Position numbers and translations under genes: made by a program. A stretch of 64,000 bases of DNA from assembly GCA_949152475.1 (NCBI GenBank), contig OX424559.1, positions 37,927,119 through 37,991,118 of the forward strand, given 5' to 3'. The number at the start of each line of letters is the position of its first letter. Within the stretch, counting starts at the first letter, position 1. Origin of the DNA: Terebella lapidaria (Eukaryota; Annelida; Polychaeta; Terebellida; Terebellidae). Below are positions 33,081-46,000 of the stretch, in pieces. Below the pieces are notes generated by a model that worked only from the letters and a program-made list of their open reading frames with translations, had not been told where the DNA came from and did no database searches.

Positions 33081-36000
33081 TTATCCTTTGTTGGCATTCG
33101 TTCCACTTGACTTCGATGTTGACTTCGTTTTAGTTTTCTTTGAGCTTTTTGATGAGCCTGCAGATTCAGTTGACTTCGCTGTTGACTTCGTTTCAGTTTT
33201 CTTTGAGCTTTTTGATGAGCCTGCAGATTCAGTTGACTTCGCTGTTGACTTCGTTTCAGTTTTCTTTGAGCTTTTTGATGAGCCTGCAGTTTCAGTTGAC
33301 TTCGATGTTGACTTCGTTTCAGTTTTCTTTGAGCTTTTTGTTGAGCTTGCCGTTTCAGCTGTCTCTGCGCTCGATGTATCATTTTTTCCTGGATTGTCGT
33401 TGCTGTCAATTTCTGGACGAATTATTTCACCAGATTTCGGGAATCTTCCACACGAACTGTTCGAGGGTGGGAGGAGTGAAGACATGTGCATTCAAATAAT
33501 AGTTTCATTCAATATCTTAGAGTAATGGTTGAGTTAGTGTAGCTGATACATCGCTTGTAGATCGATCTCGCTACAAACTTTCTACCGCTTTATATTATTC
33601 TATAAGAATTCACAAATCTAAGTAATTATGATAAATTATTGTTCGTTATTGTTATATACTTACTTTGGATAAACAGCAGCTCCTGAAATTAAAAATAAAA
33701 CGTGACAATGTTGATTTACGAGACAAACATATATATGCATATAACTATTTGTTTCATGATGCAGTGGCTGGTAGGACGTGACAAGTATAAATACGAAACA
33801 CTCAATTTTCTAACAGTTCGCTCAGTTTGACTAAAGTTTCAGTCATTGTATCATATCTTCGAATTACCATGTAGTTCACACGGCTCGACAAACCATCAGC
33901 TCAATTTCTAAGACCCTTACTTCAGTTTGTGAGGTAAACTAGGTGAACAATTTGATAAAATATATGAACGATTTACTATTTTCCTTGGTAATCCTGTTAG
34001 CGGTTTCTCAATTATACGCCAAGATATCGATCAATGTTTACCTTTGAAGTAGACCTCGCGTATTCCCGGATTGCCGCCGGATGCGCAAATGCTTTGGAAT
34101 TCCATGCGCACATAACTGGTTTCTATGTCAATGAGATCGAACGTGTCGGGCTGGGCGCCTTCACAGTTTTCCCAATCCTCCGAGGTGCCGCCATCACAGG
34201 ACAATTCCATCTGTCAAAATGACGTACTCCTTTAATCAATCATCGTTATTTTTATTCAGGACGTTGTGGGGCGTTTCAAGGTACTCTCCACATAAAGAAA
34301 AAATGACTTTTCAGCATCGATTTTCAGCTCGATGTTAGCATTACTGAACTATAATGAATAATATATAATCATATATGCATTGAAATACAGTATTCAATAA
34401 GGTCACACAGCTTGTGCAATAAGGTGACACAGCATGTTCATAAAGATGACACAGGTTGTTCAATAAGGTGACACAGCTTGTTCAAAAAGGTGACACATCT
34501 TGTTCAATAAGGTGACACATCTTGTTCAATAAGGTGATACAGCTTGTTCAATAAGGTGACACAGCATGTTCAATAAGGTGACACAGCTTGTTCAATAAGG
34601 TGACACAGCTTGTTCAATAAGGTGACATATCTTGTTCAATAAGGTGATACAGCTTGTTCAATAAGGTGACACAGCATGTTCAATAAGGTGACACAGCATG
34701 TTCAATAAGGTGACACAGCATGTTCAATAAGGTGACACATCTTGTTCATTAAGGTGACACAGCTTGTTCAATAAGGTGACACAGCATGTTCAATAAGGTG
34801 ATACAGCTTGTTCAATAAGGTGACACAGCATGTTCAATAAGGTGACACAGCATGTTCAATAAGGTGACACAGCATGCTCAATAAGGTGACACATCTTGTT
34901 CATTAAGGTGACACAACTTGTTCAATAAGGTGACACAGCTTGTTCAATGAAGTAACACAGCATGTTCAATAAGGTGACACAGCTTGTTCAATAAGGTGAC
35001 ACAGCTTGTGCAATGAAGTAACACAGCATGTTCAATAAGGTGACACAGCTTGTTCAATAAGGTGACACAGCGTGTTCAATAAGCTGACACAGCATGTTCA
35101 ATAAGGTGACACAGCTTGTTCAATAAGGTGACAAAGCTTGTTCAATAAGGTGACACAGCATGTTCAATAAGGTGACACAGCATGTTCAATAAGGTGATAC
35201 AGCTTGTTCAATAAAGTAACACAGCATGTTCAATAAGGTGACACAGCATGTTCAATAAGCTGACACAGCTGGTTCAATAAGGTGACACAGCATGTTCAAT
35301 AAGGTGACACAGCTTGTTCAATGAAGTAACACAGCTTGTTCAATAAGGTGACACAGCTTGTTCAATAAGGTGACACAGCATGTTCAATAAGGTGACACAG
35401 CTTGTTCAATGAAGTAACACAGCTTGTTCAATAAGGTGACACAGCTTGTTCAATAAGGTGACACAGCATGTTCAATAAGGTGACACAGCTTGTTCAATGA
35501 AGTAACACAGCTTGTTCAATAAGGTGACACAGCTTGTTCAATAAGCTGACACAGCATGTTCAATAAGGTGACACAGCATGTTCAATAAGGTGACACAGCA
35601 TGTTCAATAAGGTGACACAGCTTGTTCAATAAGGTGACACAGAATGTTCAATAAGGTGACACAGTTTGTTCAATAAGGTGACACAGCATGTTCAATAAGG
35701 TGACACAGCTTGTTCAATAAGGTGACACAGCTTGTTCAATAAGGTGACACAGCATGTTCAATAAGGTGACACAGCATGTTCAATAAGGTGACACAGCATG
35801 TTCAATAAGGTGACACAGCTTGTTCAATAAGGTGACACAGCTTGTTCAATGAAGTAACACAGCTTGTTCAATAAGGTGACACAGCTGGTTCAATAAGGTG
35901 ACACAGCATGTTCAATAAGGTGACACAGCATGTTCAATAAGGTGACACAGCTTGTTCAATAAGGTGACACAGCATGTTCAATAAGGTGACACAGCATGTT

Positions 36001-39000
36001 CAATAAGGTGACACAGCTTGTTCAAAAAGGTGACACAGCTTGTTCAATAAGGTGACACAGCTTGTTCAATGAAGTAACACAGCTTGTTCAATAAGGTGAC
36101 ACAGCTTGTTCAATAAGGTGACACAGCATGTTCAATAAGGTGACACAGCTTGTTCAATAAGGTGACACAGCATGTTCAATAAGGTGACACAGCATGTTCA
36201 ATAAGGTGACACAGCATGTTCAATAAGGTGACACAGCTTGTTCAATAAGGTGACACAGAATGTTCAATAAGGTGACACAGCATGTTCAATAAGGTGACAC
36301 AGCTTGTTCAATAAAGTAACACAGCTTGTTCAATAAGGTGACGTGACGAGCGCCTTCACAATACCATTACTCCTTACAGTCACACCTCACATTATTTCAT
36401 ATCATACTCTGGGTGGTCAGTTTCCAGAAACGACTGGCGTTATGTAATGTTGGGTGGTACAAATAAGCACAGATATAATTATATTAATTTAGGTAGCTTC
36501 TGTGGAAGATATTCTCTTCCTAGTCAATGTGTTTTATTTTATTTATGTGTTAATAGGTCAAATGGATATATAAGCTTGAAGACACCATTCATTATGGAGG
36601 GAAAACAATGTTTGGTACAAAACCAATTCGACTTGATATTTATACATCAATCCAGTGGATACCAATAGACGAACACACCTCTAGTTGTAAAGTCCTTGAG
36701 AATGCCTACATACCTCCTGCTTCGATCCGTCACTGAAGATGAAATGCACACCGCTGTATATGTCCCTGGGCACACAGCGCGACCAGATCGTCACCTCCTT
36801 GATCATGGTCGGTCTTGGGAACAGGATCTCCAGATATGCGCCCGACTCCTCGCCATCAGACGCCCAGGAGCCTCTACATACCAGCAGTGATTGATTCGTA
36901 ATTATCGAAAAATATGTGTTGAGGATCAAATTAAAACAATAACAGTTTGACAACATGTCACCTTCCGGATACTTGGAATATATCACAAGTTAATGATATA
37001 CAATGAAGGAAATAGTCACGCAATTAAGCATGACACTACACACTTGCTGACCTGTCATCTGGGTAAAGTTTGCTGTCGTAAACATTCTGGCATGTATAAT
37101 TCCCATAATGGCTGGATGATTTACAGGTAGTTCCCTCTCCAGTCACTGGGGGTGCCGGGGTCGGGGGCGGTGGTGGGGGTGGGGGCGGTCCGGTTGGTGG
37201 TGGAGGCGGCGGTGGTGGGGGTGGGGGTGGCGGTGCTGCTGGGACTCCTTAGTGGATAAATGGAGTACGGGATTAAGCCATGTTCAGACACTTCCATCAC
37301 AAAGCAGTAGTAACAACTGAGGTTATATTAAGTGCTTCAACGGGAAAAAGATCACCAATCACATCTTGTGACAAGTATTGTTGCTCTACCCGTGATCTGG
37401 ATCTCCCGTAGCCCTGGGTTTCCTCCATTCTCACAGCTGTCGTGGAACTCCAGCGTCACTGTGTCAGTCACCACGTCGACAAGATCGAACGTATCAGACG
37501 GGACACCACTACAGTCCCGCCAGTCTGTCGAGGCTCCACTGTCACATCTCAGTTGGAACTGAACAATAAATATACATAAGGGCATACAATGTACCTAGAC
37601 AGCCATACAGAATGGAAAAACTCAACCTCGGATAGTTGCTTTGTAACACACAATGTGAACGCCACAGTATGTTTATATGGCATGAGTTCAGTTTTGTCCC
37701 CATAGAGACTTCAATTCAAAAGCTTGCGAGCTATCCTTGATCCTGCACATGAAAAATATGCCACAGAACAGTGTCCTGCAACATGTTTTTTTTTCGGAAC
37801 AAAGATACATGCGTTGAATGTTAAAGGTCACCAACACCATAACTGTGATGCATCCGCGTGAAAAGCACTGTCAGAGTGAAATTTTTGAAGATATGTCTAT
37901 GCAATCGGACAATGCACTCCAGGCATGGGTTAATTTAATTTTTCAATTGTTAATTGATTAATTTAATTAACTTAATTAATTTAATTTAATTAATTAAATT
38001 CTATTATCGGGTTAATTTAATTTAATTTAATTGCTAAATATGTTTAATTGAGATCAATTAATGCAATTAAATCACAATAAACTAGTAGTTTAATCAGCAT
38101 CAACTATACATTTGATAGTTCACATTGTTGGCGGTGGCCAGACAAAATCTACTACCCCCCCCCCCTCCCCCCTCACACACACAATAAGGGCTTCCTAAAT
38201 AAATGGACCCCTTCCCCTCAAAACAAAAGCCCATCCTGTAGCTCATCTGGGTGATATAATCTCCTTAGAATCTCAAACCCGGATTCAAAGGCAGGTAAGT
38301 CAATGATCATAGACGATAATTAATTGGCCATGATTGTCAGGCCAAATGCCAGTGTACTAACAGTCAGTGGTGTGATAGTGTAATCTAAATCTGGAGAGTA
38401 TATTGAACTGACATGAGAGATGCTGTAGAGATGCTAGAGATTCTATCACAAAGCATCACACACACATCTGAACCCTATGGAAAAGGTATATAATAGAAGT
38501 GGCCGGGACATCGGGTTCATCTCTTTTAAGTTTACTATATATATTTGAAATTCAGTATTTGCAAATGTAAATTTCCAAGCCATCAGCAAATATACGAGGG
38601 AACTTTTTTTAGTGCCTTTATTTCAAATTGTCCAATAGATTGTCTATTGGAACTGTCTATTGGAACTGTCTATTGGAACATTGGAACTGTGGTCAGACAT
38701 ACGAAACAAAAACACATAAAATATGCAATCAAGATATGACACAGATATATTTTTCAAAAACTTTGCATTTTCAAAATGTTATGCACAGATACTGAACAAA
38801 AACAATAGCATTTACGGGACTGGTAGATATACCACATGGAAATATATATATTTGTATTTCTATCCAAAACAGCCCATTTATTGGAAATATAATCATACTA
38901 AAAAAACATGGACACATACTGCACACATACATTACATACTTTTTAAGGTTGTTAATCCGCAATTTTTTCACGTTAATCAGAACTTTCAGTAATGCACAAA

Positions 39001-42000
39001 GCAATTGTTAATTTAATTAATTAAATGTGTCATTTAATTGTAATTTAATTAATTAACTTGATGAAATATGTTAATTGTAATTTAATTTAATTGCATGACC
39101 CATGCCTGATGCACTCACAATGCGATCAGCGCGTCAATTCGATAAGTGATCTTCAGGTCTAAAACTATGAAGTTTCCTGACTATAAATCATGATCAAAGT
39201 GACCCCGGCTATGAAATCGACGTGGCACACGAGCCGTCATGTACCTCGCTGCTCAGCCAATAGTTCTTTCCATCTCAGTGCCACAATCTGTAGCCTTTTA
39301 ATCCGCGAAAAAAAAACTATTGTGTGAAGATGGGTCAATGAGAGCTGGTTCGAATGTCAAATTAGCACCATATTGAGACACTCCTTGATAGAAAAGGTTA
39401 TCTGCATCTGAACCCTGCAACCTGAATTAGTGAATCGGCCGGAATGTGTCGACATGAACTTAGAAGTTCTGATCGAGCCTGGTCATATGGCAATGCTTAT
39501 TGACTCTGAAGAGATCATGCAGATTGTCTCAAGAAAATTTTTCTGAAGAATCCAACAGAGTTGCCGGAAAGTATGAGCATGCTAACTCCATTTTATCTTG
39601 AGCTTCAATTACGTGACACTGTGTTTGAGGAAGCAGTTCTTATGGCCTATCTACTTTTGACACTCACCTTCTGCGAACTGCCATCTGAGAATTTGAATGT
39701 GACCCCTTCATACTGGTCCCGTCTGACACAGCGCTGCCACAGAGTCACCTCTTGCAGTGTGGTTTCCGTCGGAAAGTCAATCTTCACCCAATCCCCCCTG
39801 TCTTGCCCATCACTCGCCCACGCTCCATCATCCTCAGCAGAAAGGCTGCCGTCGTACAGATTCGAACACTCGTAATCTGAGTAGGTGCTAGAGGCCAGGC
39901 AGGAATCCTCGGGCAGGTCTTTCATTACATCAGTTGGCGGAGGGGGCGCTACACGAATGAGAATATAAGCGTTATCGGTTTTGAGAATATATACGTTATC
40001 GGTTTTGAGGAAGAACTGGTCATAGATGTATGAATTATTTACTGGCACAATATATACACCACGAATAGTTGATAGAATTTCGAACAGGAAAAAACACAAT
40101 ACAAATCGAATGGCACTCATGAGTTTCATCACTAACCATAAACCACCCAATTCAGACTGACTGAGCATCCAAATTAGTAATTATATAACGGCTGACCACT
40201 CACGTGGGGGACACACCCGGTCGCAGCACTCTCCGTATCCGTCATATTCCTGAGGTCCGCACATCGAGACGACACGAGCAGTTCCCGCTCCACACGTCTT
40301 GCTACATGTTGCGTACTTCAGTTGCCCACAGTCTGCAACCCCGAATTTTTTTTATCTATACTAACTATTCGGTAACATAGCATAGCATAACACTGGCTAA
40401 ACTACGCTAGTCCCTCAAGGTCCTCAGGGCCGGTATATGTGATTGTCGTTCACCTCTCACATGTTTTTTTCTGTCTTCCGACTTTTCTAGACGATTCAGC
40501 ATACCCGTTTTGCTAATTTGCAACAGAAGCCGATAGATTCTGTTAAACTGATGCAAAAACACTGCTTATATTAATGTTTAAGGAACAGTTATCAAATGGC
40601 AATGGAAACTGATGTTTACCCTCGCCCCGATAGGGGGAGAGGGTATTGTATTTGGGTCTGTCTCCCTGTTTGTCTGTCCGCTCAGAAAATAGCTCAAAAA
40701 CAAACGGTCCGATCGACCTGATAGGGATGAAGCGGTATCACCGTGGCTCGGTCCTCCCCAACTTTCGTCAAAATTGGATGAAAATGGTTGCCCAAGAGTG
40801 AATATCACATTATTGTTTCTCCAATTTCTAATCAATAGCGATTTTTCAAACTATTTTCGTATTCTTCTTTGCCCAATTCCCAATCACATGGTGCACCACC
40901 AATGGTCTTAGGTCCGACACTTATCATTATCGCCCGAGGTCGAAAATTTGGGGGGGGGGGGGGGTCACGATTTCACTACTGTTGAGTATTCGGAGATTCA
41001 AGGCCATGTTGTGAAGCCAGTTTTCAATCTTTTAAAACCGTTCTCGTCCAGGAGGTGTACCTTTATAATGGAAACAATTCAATGGAATTTTACAGCTCAA
41101 TATCGAGCGACAAGGTCAAGGTCACAGAAAAGGTCAAATTCAAAAGTTGCAATAACTCTGTTTGTAGTCATGACTAATATTCCTTGTTAATTTTTGTATT
41201 TATTCTATAGTCAGTTTCCACATCATTCGCTATATGACCGATGTGCGTACGATGAGAATTCCCTATTATCACCCAAGGTCGAAAGTGAAAAAAATACGTA
41301 ATATTTTGAGTCGTAGTTATTCCAACACCACGGACGATATTCCATAGAATATTGAACATAATGTATGCAGCATAAATCTGAGGGACCTTGCGAGAATTCA
41401 GGCCGTGGTCGAGAATATTGGTCAAGATAGTAAAATCGCATGAACTCTACTTTTATTAATGATTATGTCTCCCATTATTTTTGTATGTTCGTGTATTTGA
41501 TACACGAACAATAGACCAAAATCCCCGCCCAGGTAGAATCTGTAAGGTTTATCAGCTTTAATTTTAGTAACTAAATCTGAAGGGCGAGAGTCTGCAATTT
41601 TTGATTGTATCGTTCAAATTAGATTGCATGCGCAAGTGCAATTACCGATTCTGCAGCCAGTTATCTTGGAACTCGCAAAAGTTCGACGTTCCAATTATGT
41701 GGTTATAATTACTATAATTACTTATATTACTAAACCAAGAAGTTATCACTAGAAATCTGTTGTATTGCAGCGGTTGACAAGGATGAAATCCTTTTGAGCA
41801 TTTTAGACAATAATTTGAAGTGCTCTTTCCGAATTATTTCATTTGTGTTAGTCCATTAAGCTATTCTTCTCCAGGCGATCAGGCACTATTTGCCACAGCG
41901 CTATAGTGCTTCAGTATGTGATCTACGAATCCAGGCAGAATATAGGCAGAGGCAGAGTAGGCCCCTTACATCCAGCTGGGCCAGAGAGTGTACACTCACT

Positions 42001-44017
42001 GGTTCCTCTGGCTGGGATGCCCGCATTCCAAGACCTGAATGAACCTCCCCCTCCCCCTCTCCCTCACAAACCGCTGCATATCGCTCGAAACATCATGCAG
42101 GGAGGGAAATTACACCGTCAAATTCACATTCATTTGGAAAATTTATGTTGACTATCTTGAATGATTCATATAATTGAAATGAATTGTAATATCATGAAAA
42201 TCACCTACAAATCAATGGAGTTGTGTACATGTTAGATCATAGCTCAGATGAAGCACATTCTCCTGCGAACAATTCGCCCACGTCCCCACATACGACGCTG
42301 TGCAATAAATTCACTTACTTCATTGGTCGCAGAAATGGATCATAGTATGCTAATGAGTTTCGAGTGAAATTTCCTTTTCATCACCAGAAACAAAAACGCT
42401 GTTGTGCATCGCGTTAATCATGGAGATGGATTCCCTGGGAATACTCATGGGAAAGTCGCGATATTGTGGGTTTTTTTTTAAAAAACAAAAAAAATGAACA
42501 AATTGTGATACCGAAATGATCGAGAATTATTTTTATTTTGATATTTCTGCTCAAAGCAATATTTTAAAAATAGTGCTGCCTAGTGTTTTTATCCATACGC
42601 CGTTTACTTTTTACTGTACTGAATATGTACATGTGTGCACAAAATTATACAAGTGATCGCCAGCTCGAAATGCTTCGCCCTCGAAAAAATTTGTAAATAC
42701 AAAAATGTGTTTTGACAAGAATGTTTTTAATTGAATGTGTTTATCTGAAAACACAATCATTTGATAACACTATTATCATCGTCCTACTATGTTATATAAT
42801 TCACCGAAATTATTGTCCGTAGATTATGTTTGTCACCTAACTCTCACTCTACACCACCCATTCACCCCAAAACATTAACAAAAACTCCGTAACATGAAAT
42901 AGGCCATGTTATGTTTTTTTTTTGTTTCCCGTCAACTTTTTTTTCGAAAAGTACCAGCCAGCCATGAAAAAAAAACAAGCAAACACAGGCGTTTATTATA
43001 GCAGTAACATGGTTATTCACAGAATAACTCATGCAAAAATGTATAATAAATGGTAATCGACCATTTGCTAAAATATAAAAACTTCATTGATCAATAACAG
43101 ATGAAAAAACCCACCTGAATTGGAAATCATTCACTATGTGTTTTGGGGAATAAAAGACATGATTGTTGTATTGGGGGTGTTGTTTTCTCAGAATACTTGC
43201 CATTTTTACCCGCCCGCTGACCGGAAACAAAAGAAAAAACAATATGGCCTTACTCCATAGTTCCCAATAGATGCGCAGCGCGCGTGTGCAAGATTCGGCG
43301 TGCACGTCTAATTATGCCATATATTCATTATCGTGGGTGTGAGATCCAGTAAGCTATAAAATCACTATCAACCAAATTTTCTATGTAAAACTGTACAGTG
43401 ATATGCTGTGGATAATGCTCTTGGTCAGAGATAGCTAATCCTGAAATAATCCACATGCCAGGTATATTATTTGTTCCACAAATTAGCCCAGGAGTAGTCC
43501 ATATTCACAATTTATAATTTTTTGTACCAATAGATATAACTTGGAAGTATCAAAAGAGTATGTTTTGGGCTTTTGCCCAAATATTTGTATGTGCACTCAC
43601 TCCCTCGAAGTAGGGGAGTGGGTACTTTTCTATCCCATACATGTAGTGCTCTGCTATTGGAAATATACAGTAATCATCATTGATCGAATATGCTGAAAAC
43701 ACCAAGTATGCTGATTCCATATGTTGAAAAATTCTTTAATTGAAACAAAAGGTGAGATATTCGCTTGATATCACCATATATTCATCAAAGAAATGAAATT
43801 TTTAAAAATCTGCAGAATTGAAATGAAACACTTAATCGTTCACTCGACATTCAGTATTGTCAGTCCATGGAAACACCTACACAAAAAGGGCTATGTTTTC
43901 TAGAACATGGCGTAAAACTTGTCTGTAAGGTGGGAACAACTTACCTATGCTGCGGATACTGAAGCCTTCTGTTGCCGAGAGACAGAGCAGTGCCAACTGC
44001 AAAATCGCGAAGATCAT
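33081..44017 (-). CDS. Secreted mosaic protein: TSP1-like segment, two discoidin-like modules, poly-Pro linker, Lys/Ser/Thr repeat tail (9 exons, 523 aa)
   Basis: Unnamed predicted extracellular protein. Exons: 43945-44017, 40204-40332, 39668-39948, 37390-37558, 37052-37247, 36714-36873, 34042-34210, 33664-33682, 33081-33456. All have GT-AG borders and phases agree throughout (1,1,0,1,2,0,1,2), giving 1,572 coding bases. Exon 1 is a signal peptide (MIFAILQLALLCLSA). Exon 2 encodes a seven-Cys segment with CSKTCGAG, like a thrombospondin type 1 repeat. Exons 3-4 and 5-7 encode two paralogous ~150-residue modules (WASDG, RCV.RD.Y.GV.F.FSDGS, then CD.G....W..C.G..PDTFDL.D and GGNPG.RE) that resemble galactose-binding/discoidin folds. 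Exon 5 adds a ~30-residue proline linker. A 19-base micro-exon joins the tail. A role in extracellular or carbohydrate binding is inference; structure confidence is high, function low. Confidence 0.82.
33098..33350 (-). repeat. Four 63-bp repeats encoding 21-residue Lys/Ser/Thr units
   Basis: Within the last exon the unit KSSKKTETKSTAKSTESAGSS is repeated about four times. The unit is a multiple of three, so neighbouring frames on both strands also stay open and should not be read as genes. The tail is strongly basic and hydroxyl-rich and probably unfolded. Confidence 0.9.
34388..36345. repeat. 22-bp satellite array (~89 copies) in an intron of the mosaic gene
   Basis: The unit is CTTGTTCAATAAGGTGACACAG with a CATGTTCAA variant and a second variant CAATGAAGTAACACAG. 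Identity between copies is very high. The AATGAAGTAACACAG variant recurs at steps of 88 bp (four units) around 35319, 35407 and 35495, so a higher-order repeat exists. The array lies in the phase-0 intron between exons 7 and 6. Confidence 0.95.
37135..37240 (-). repeat. Poly-proline coding tract in exon 5
   Basis: CCN-rich DNA encoding about 30 residues, mostly Pro with Gly, Thr and Ala. Base composition is extreme compared with flanking introns. It separates the two discoidin-like modules. Confidence 0.9.
37920..39108. mobile_element. hAT-like non-autonomous DNA transposon, 1,189 bp, 8-bp target duplication
   Basis: The ends are inverted repeats starting CAGGCATGGGT. The flanking octamer ATGCACTC is present immediately outside both ends (37912-37919 and 39109-39116). 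Next to each terminus is a long TTAATTTAATTAA-rich block, so the two ends can pair over much of 37930-38100 and 39000-39100. An 8-bp duplication with CA(G) termini is characteristic of hAT elements. No transposase frame is present. It sits in the intron between exons 4 and 3 of the mosaic gene. Confidence 0.85.
40333..43944. other. Intron 1 of the mosaic gene; diverged dispersed repeats only
   Basis: No exon signal is recognised. 40615-40830 (CTCGCCCCGATAGGGGGAGAGGG, TGTCTGTCCGCTCAGAAAATAGCTC) looks like a dispersed repeat end. 41100-41640 shares words with the duplicated region at 44.6-48.2 kb (AAGGTCAAGGTCAC, GAGGGTTTGCAAT-like, GATTGCATGCGC). The rest is AT-rich with homopolymer runs. Confidence 0.5.
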
Positions 44018-44088
44018 CTTGCTCAACTCGGGGTCAGACAGTAGTCAACCCCAGAGAATGATATGAATCATTAGCGGGTTATGATCAC

Positions 44089-44096
44089 CTTTTATA
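44089..44096 (-). promoter_or_regulatory. TATA box of the secreted mosaic gene
   Basis: TATAAAAG on the minus strand, 72 bases before the signal-peptide ATG at 44015-44017. It leaves a short 5' UTR of about 45 bases, which supports 44017 as the first coding exon. Confidence 0.6.
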
Positions 44097-44600
44097 GCGT
44101 CGAACCAATCAATTTATATTGGAATACAATTCAGCCGTTTTCGTTCATATACTTTTTAAATTAAATCAAAATACGCGATGTGTTATTTTATTTCTGAAGT
44201 GGCGTGTTTTGAAACGTTCGGATTCAGGAATTTGATTACATTTTGGGTTCTAAAGTACGTGACTTCTCGAGTGTGCGAGGAAATATATGATGTTACTCGT
44301 GTCAGGAAAACACACTTAGAAGCAGAACTGGATTGATTTATTGCCGGGGATTGAAATAATCGAAGTCAGCAAAGGAATTGAAAGCTTATCAATGATCTCA
44401 AGGTCAATTTGCGAACATGGTTCCATTTTCCAGTTTAACATGTACCATTCAGACGTCACCTGGTCGGCCGTTAAACGTAAGCATAAACAGGGTGTCTCAA
44501 ATTGGTAACCCCAAAGCACCATGTTTAGTAGGATAATGCTTCTATTAAAAATGCATACAACATTTGCTTGCAACGCTACTAAAGTCCACATGGGTGACAA

Positions 44601-46000
44601 TTTCCTGACTGAAAATGTTCATACGAATATTTCCACAAAATGTCTCTGTGCCTGTCTGAGAAAGCTTGCTAGTTTGGACGGTAAGCATCAAAAATTTAGG
44701 TCATGGTCAAGAAACAGGTTAAATGCGGAAGATCATAATATTCATGATTAATACTATGCAGTTATTTTATTACCAATCCACATCATATCGTATTGACCCA
44801 ATGGTCGCCTGACCAAACTTGTTCTATTACCACCCATGGTCGTCTTCAGCTGAAACTATAACTGACACATTAGTTGCTAAATTGAGGAGCGAGGGTTTGC
44901 AATCTTTGATCGTCTAGTTGCATGCGCTGAGCTTCCGTGTGGGCGACAAGAACACTTCTACTCTCTCTGGCAGATGTCACAACCTGTCCACGTTTTCAAT
45001 TATATTATTTCAGACGAATTTATTGATGTAGGAAAAGTTTAATAAAATATATTACTATTGATTGGCTTGTAACTGCTCTGATCAGAACGAATCTTTGTGC
45101 CAGCTTCGTCAAACAGTCAGCAAAAGTTCACATGCTGCACACCCAGCAGCATCAGAAGGCAACTATAGAACAAAATCTGAAATCGCCAATTATGGACCAA
45201 GGTGTTGGATGCAAGCATAACGGGAAAAAGATCAATCGCACAGCAGCGAGAAGTTATTCTAGAGACAGTAACTATGAAAAACATTCAAATATAAATTAGA
45301 AAATGCACCAAGGAGATCGAATTTTTTGGAAAAAAAAAGTTTGAAATAACAATGAATCCCCAAGCATTTGGCATGAGAACATTATACATTATGTAAGTAT
45401 CTATGAATGTTGTCGAAACTGCCTCTCGGCAAACAAATGAAGCATTTTGAAAATTGGCATTTCGAGTATATATAGGAATATGATTTTGAAGAATCATATT
45501 TGCAGTAAACCTTTGACATTTTGACACAGGTGATACACGAAAGCTCAAAATACAGTCAGGTTTCTCGTCATCATACATGTGTATGCCGAAAATAATTACA
45601 GCTTCGCAAAGTACACTAGAGCACTAGAAGCAAAATACAAGTAATGTTCGGAACAGGTGAAGGTCAAGGTCATTCTAAGGTCAAATTTCATCTTGGCGCT
45701 TGAGAAGCTGTATACAAAATTTGTCAGGTTAATGAATACGATGGTAATATCCTGGTTTTATCCACCTCGCCTCATAACAATATGTGGCGTTTCACTCCAA
45801 AGACTACACACTCTCTAATGATAGCCAGAGTGTTCAGTCCCAACTCCTCTTGCCTATCACTGACTGGTGCAAATGTAAACTACCTTGCTATCTGGTATTG
45901 TAAACAATCAGCTAAAACATATCCACTTGCCTGAACTGCCAACTGCCATGTCGCCTCCACATTCAAATACGATAAAAAACGGCCTATGGGTTGATACGTT
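44601..46000. repeat. 1.4-kb duplication, copy 1
   Basis: Collinear with 46720-48181: starts TTTCCTGACTGAAAAT, includes TCATGGTCAAGAAACAGGTTAAATGCGG and ends ATAAAAAACGGCC. Identity looks about 93-95% with few indels. A 97-codon minus-strand frame (45285-45578) is shared, but nothing in it is recognisable. Confidence 0.9.

Noticed and set aside
33038..33525. Long open frames on both strands over 33028-33525, such as a Phe/Asp/Val-rich one and a Gln/Arg-rich one
   Set aside because: They are shadow frames of the 63-bp repeat in the last exon of the mosaic gene. The repeat length is divisible by three, so all frames remain open. Only the Lys/Ser/Thr frame connects to splice sites in phase.
34388..36345. 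22-bp repeats as a CRISPR-like array
   Set aside because: The units are contiguous with no unique spacers, and the setting is an intron of an animal gene.
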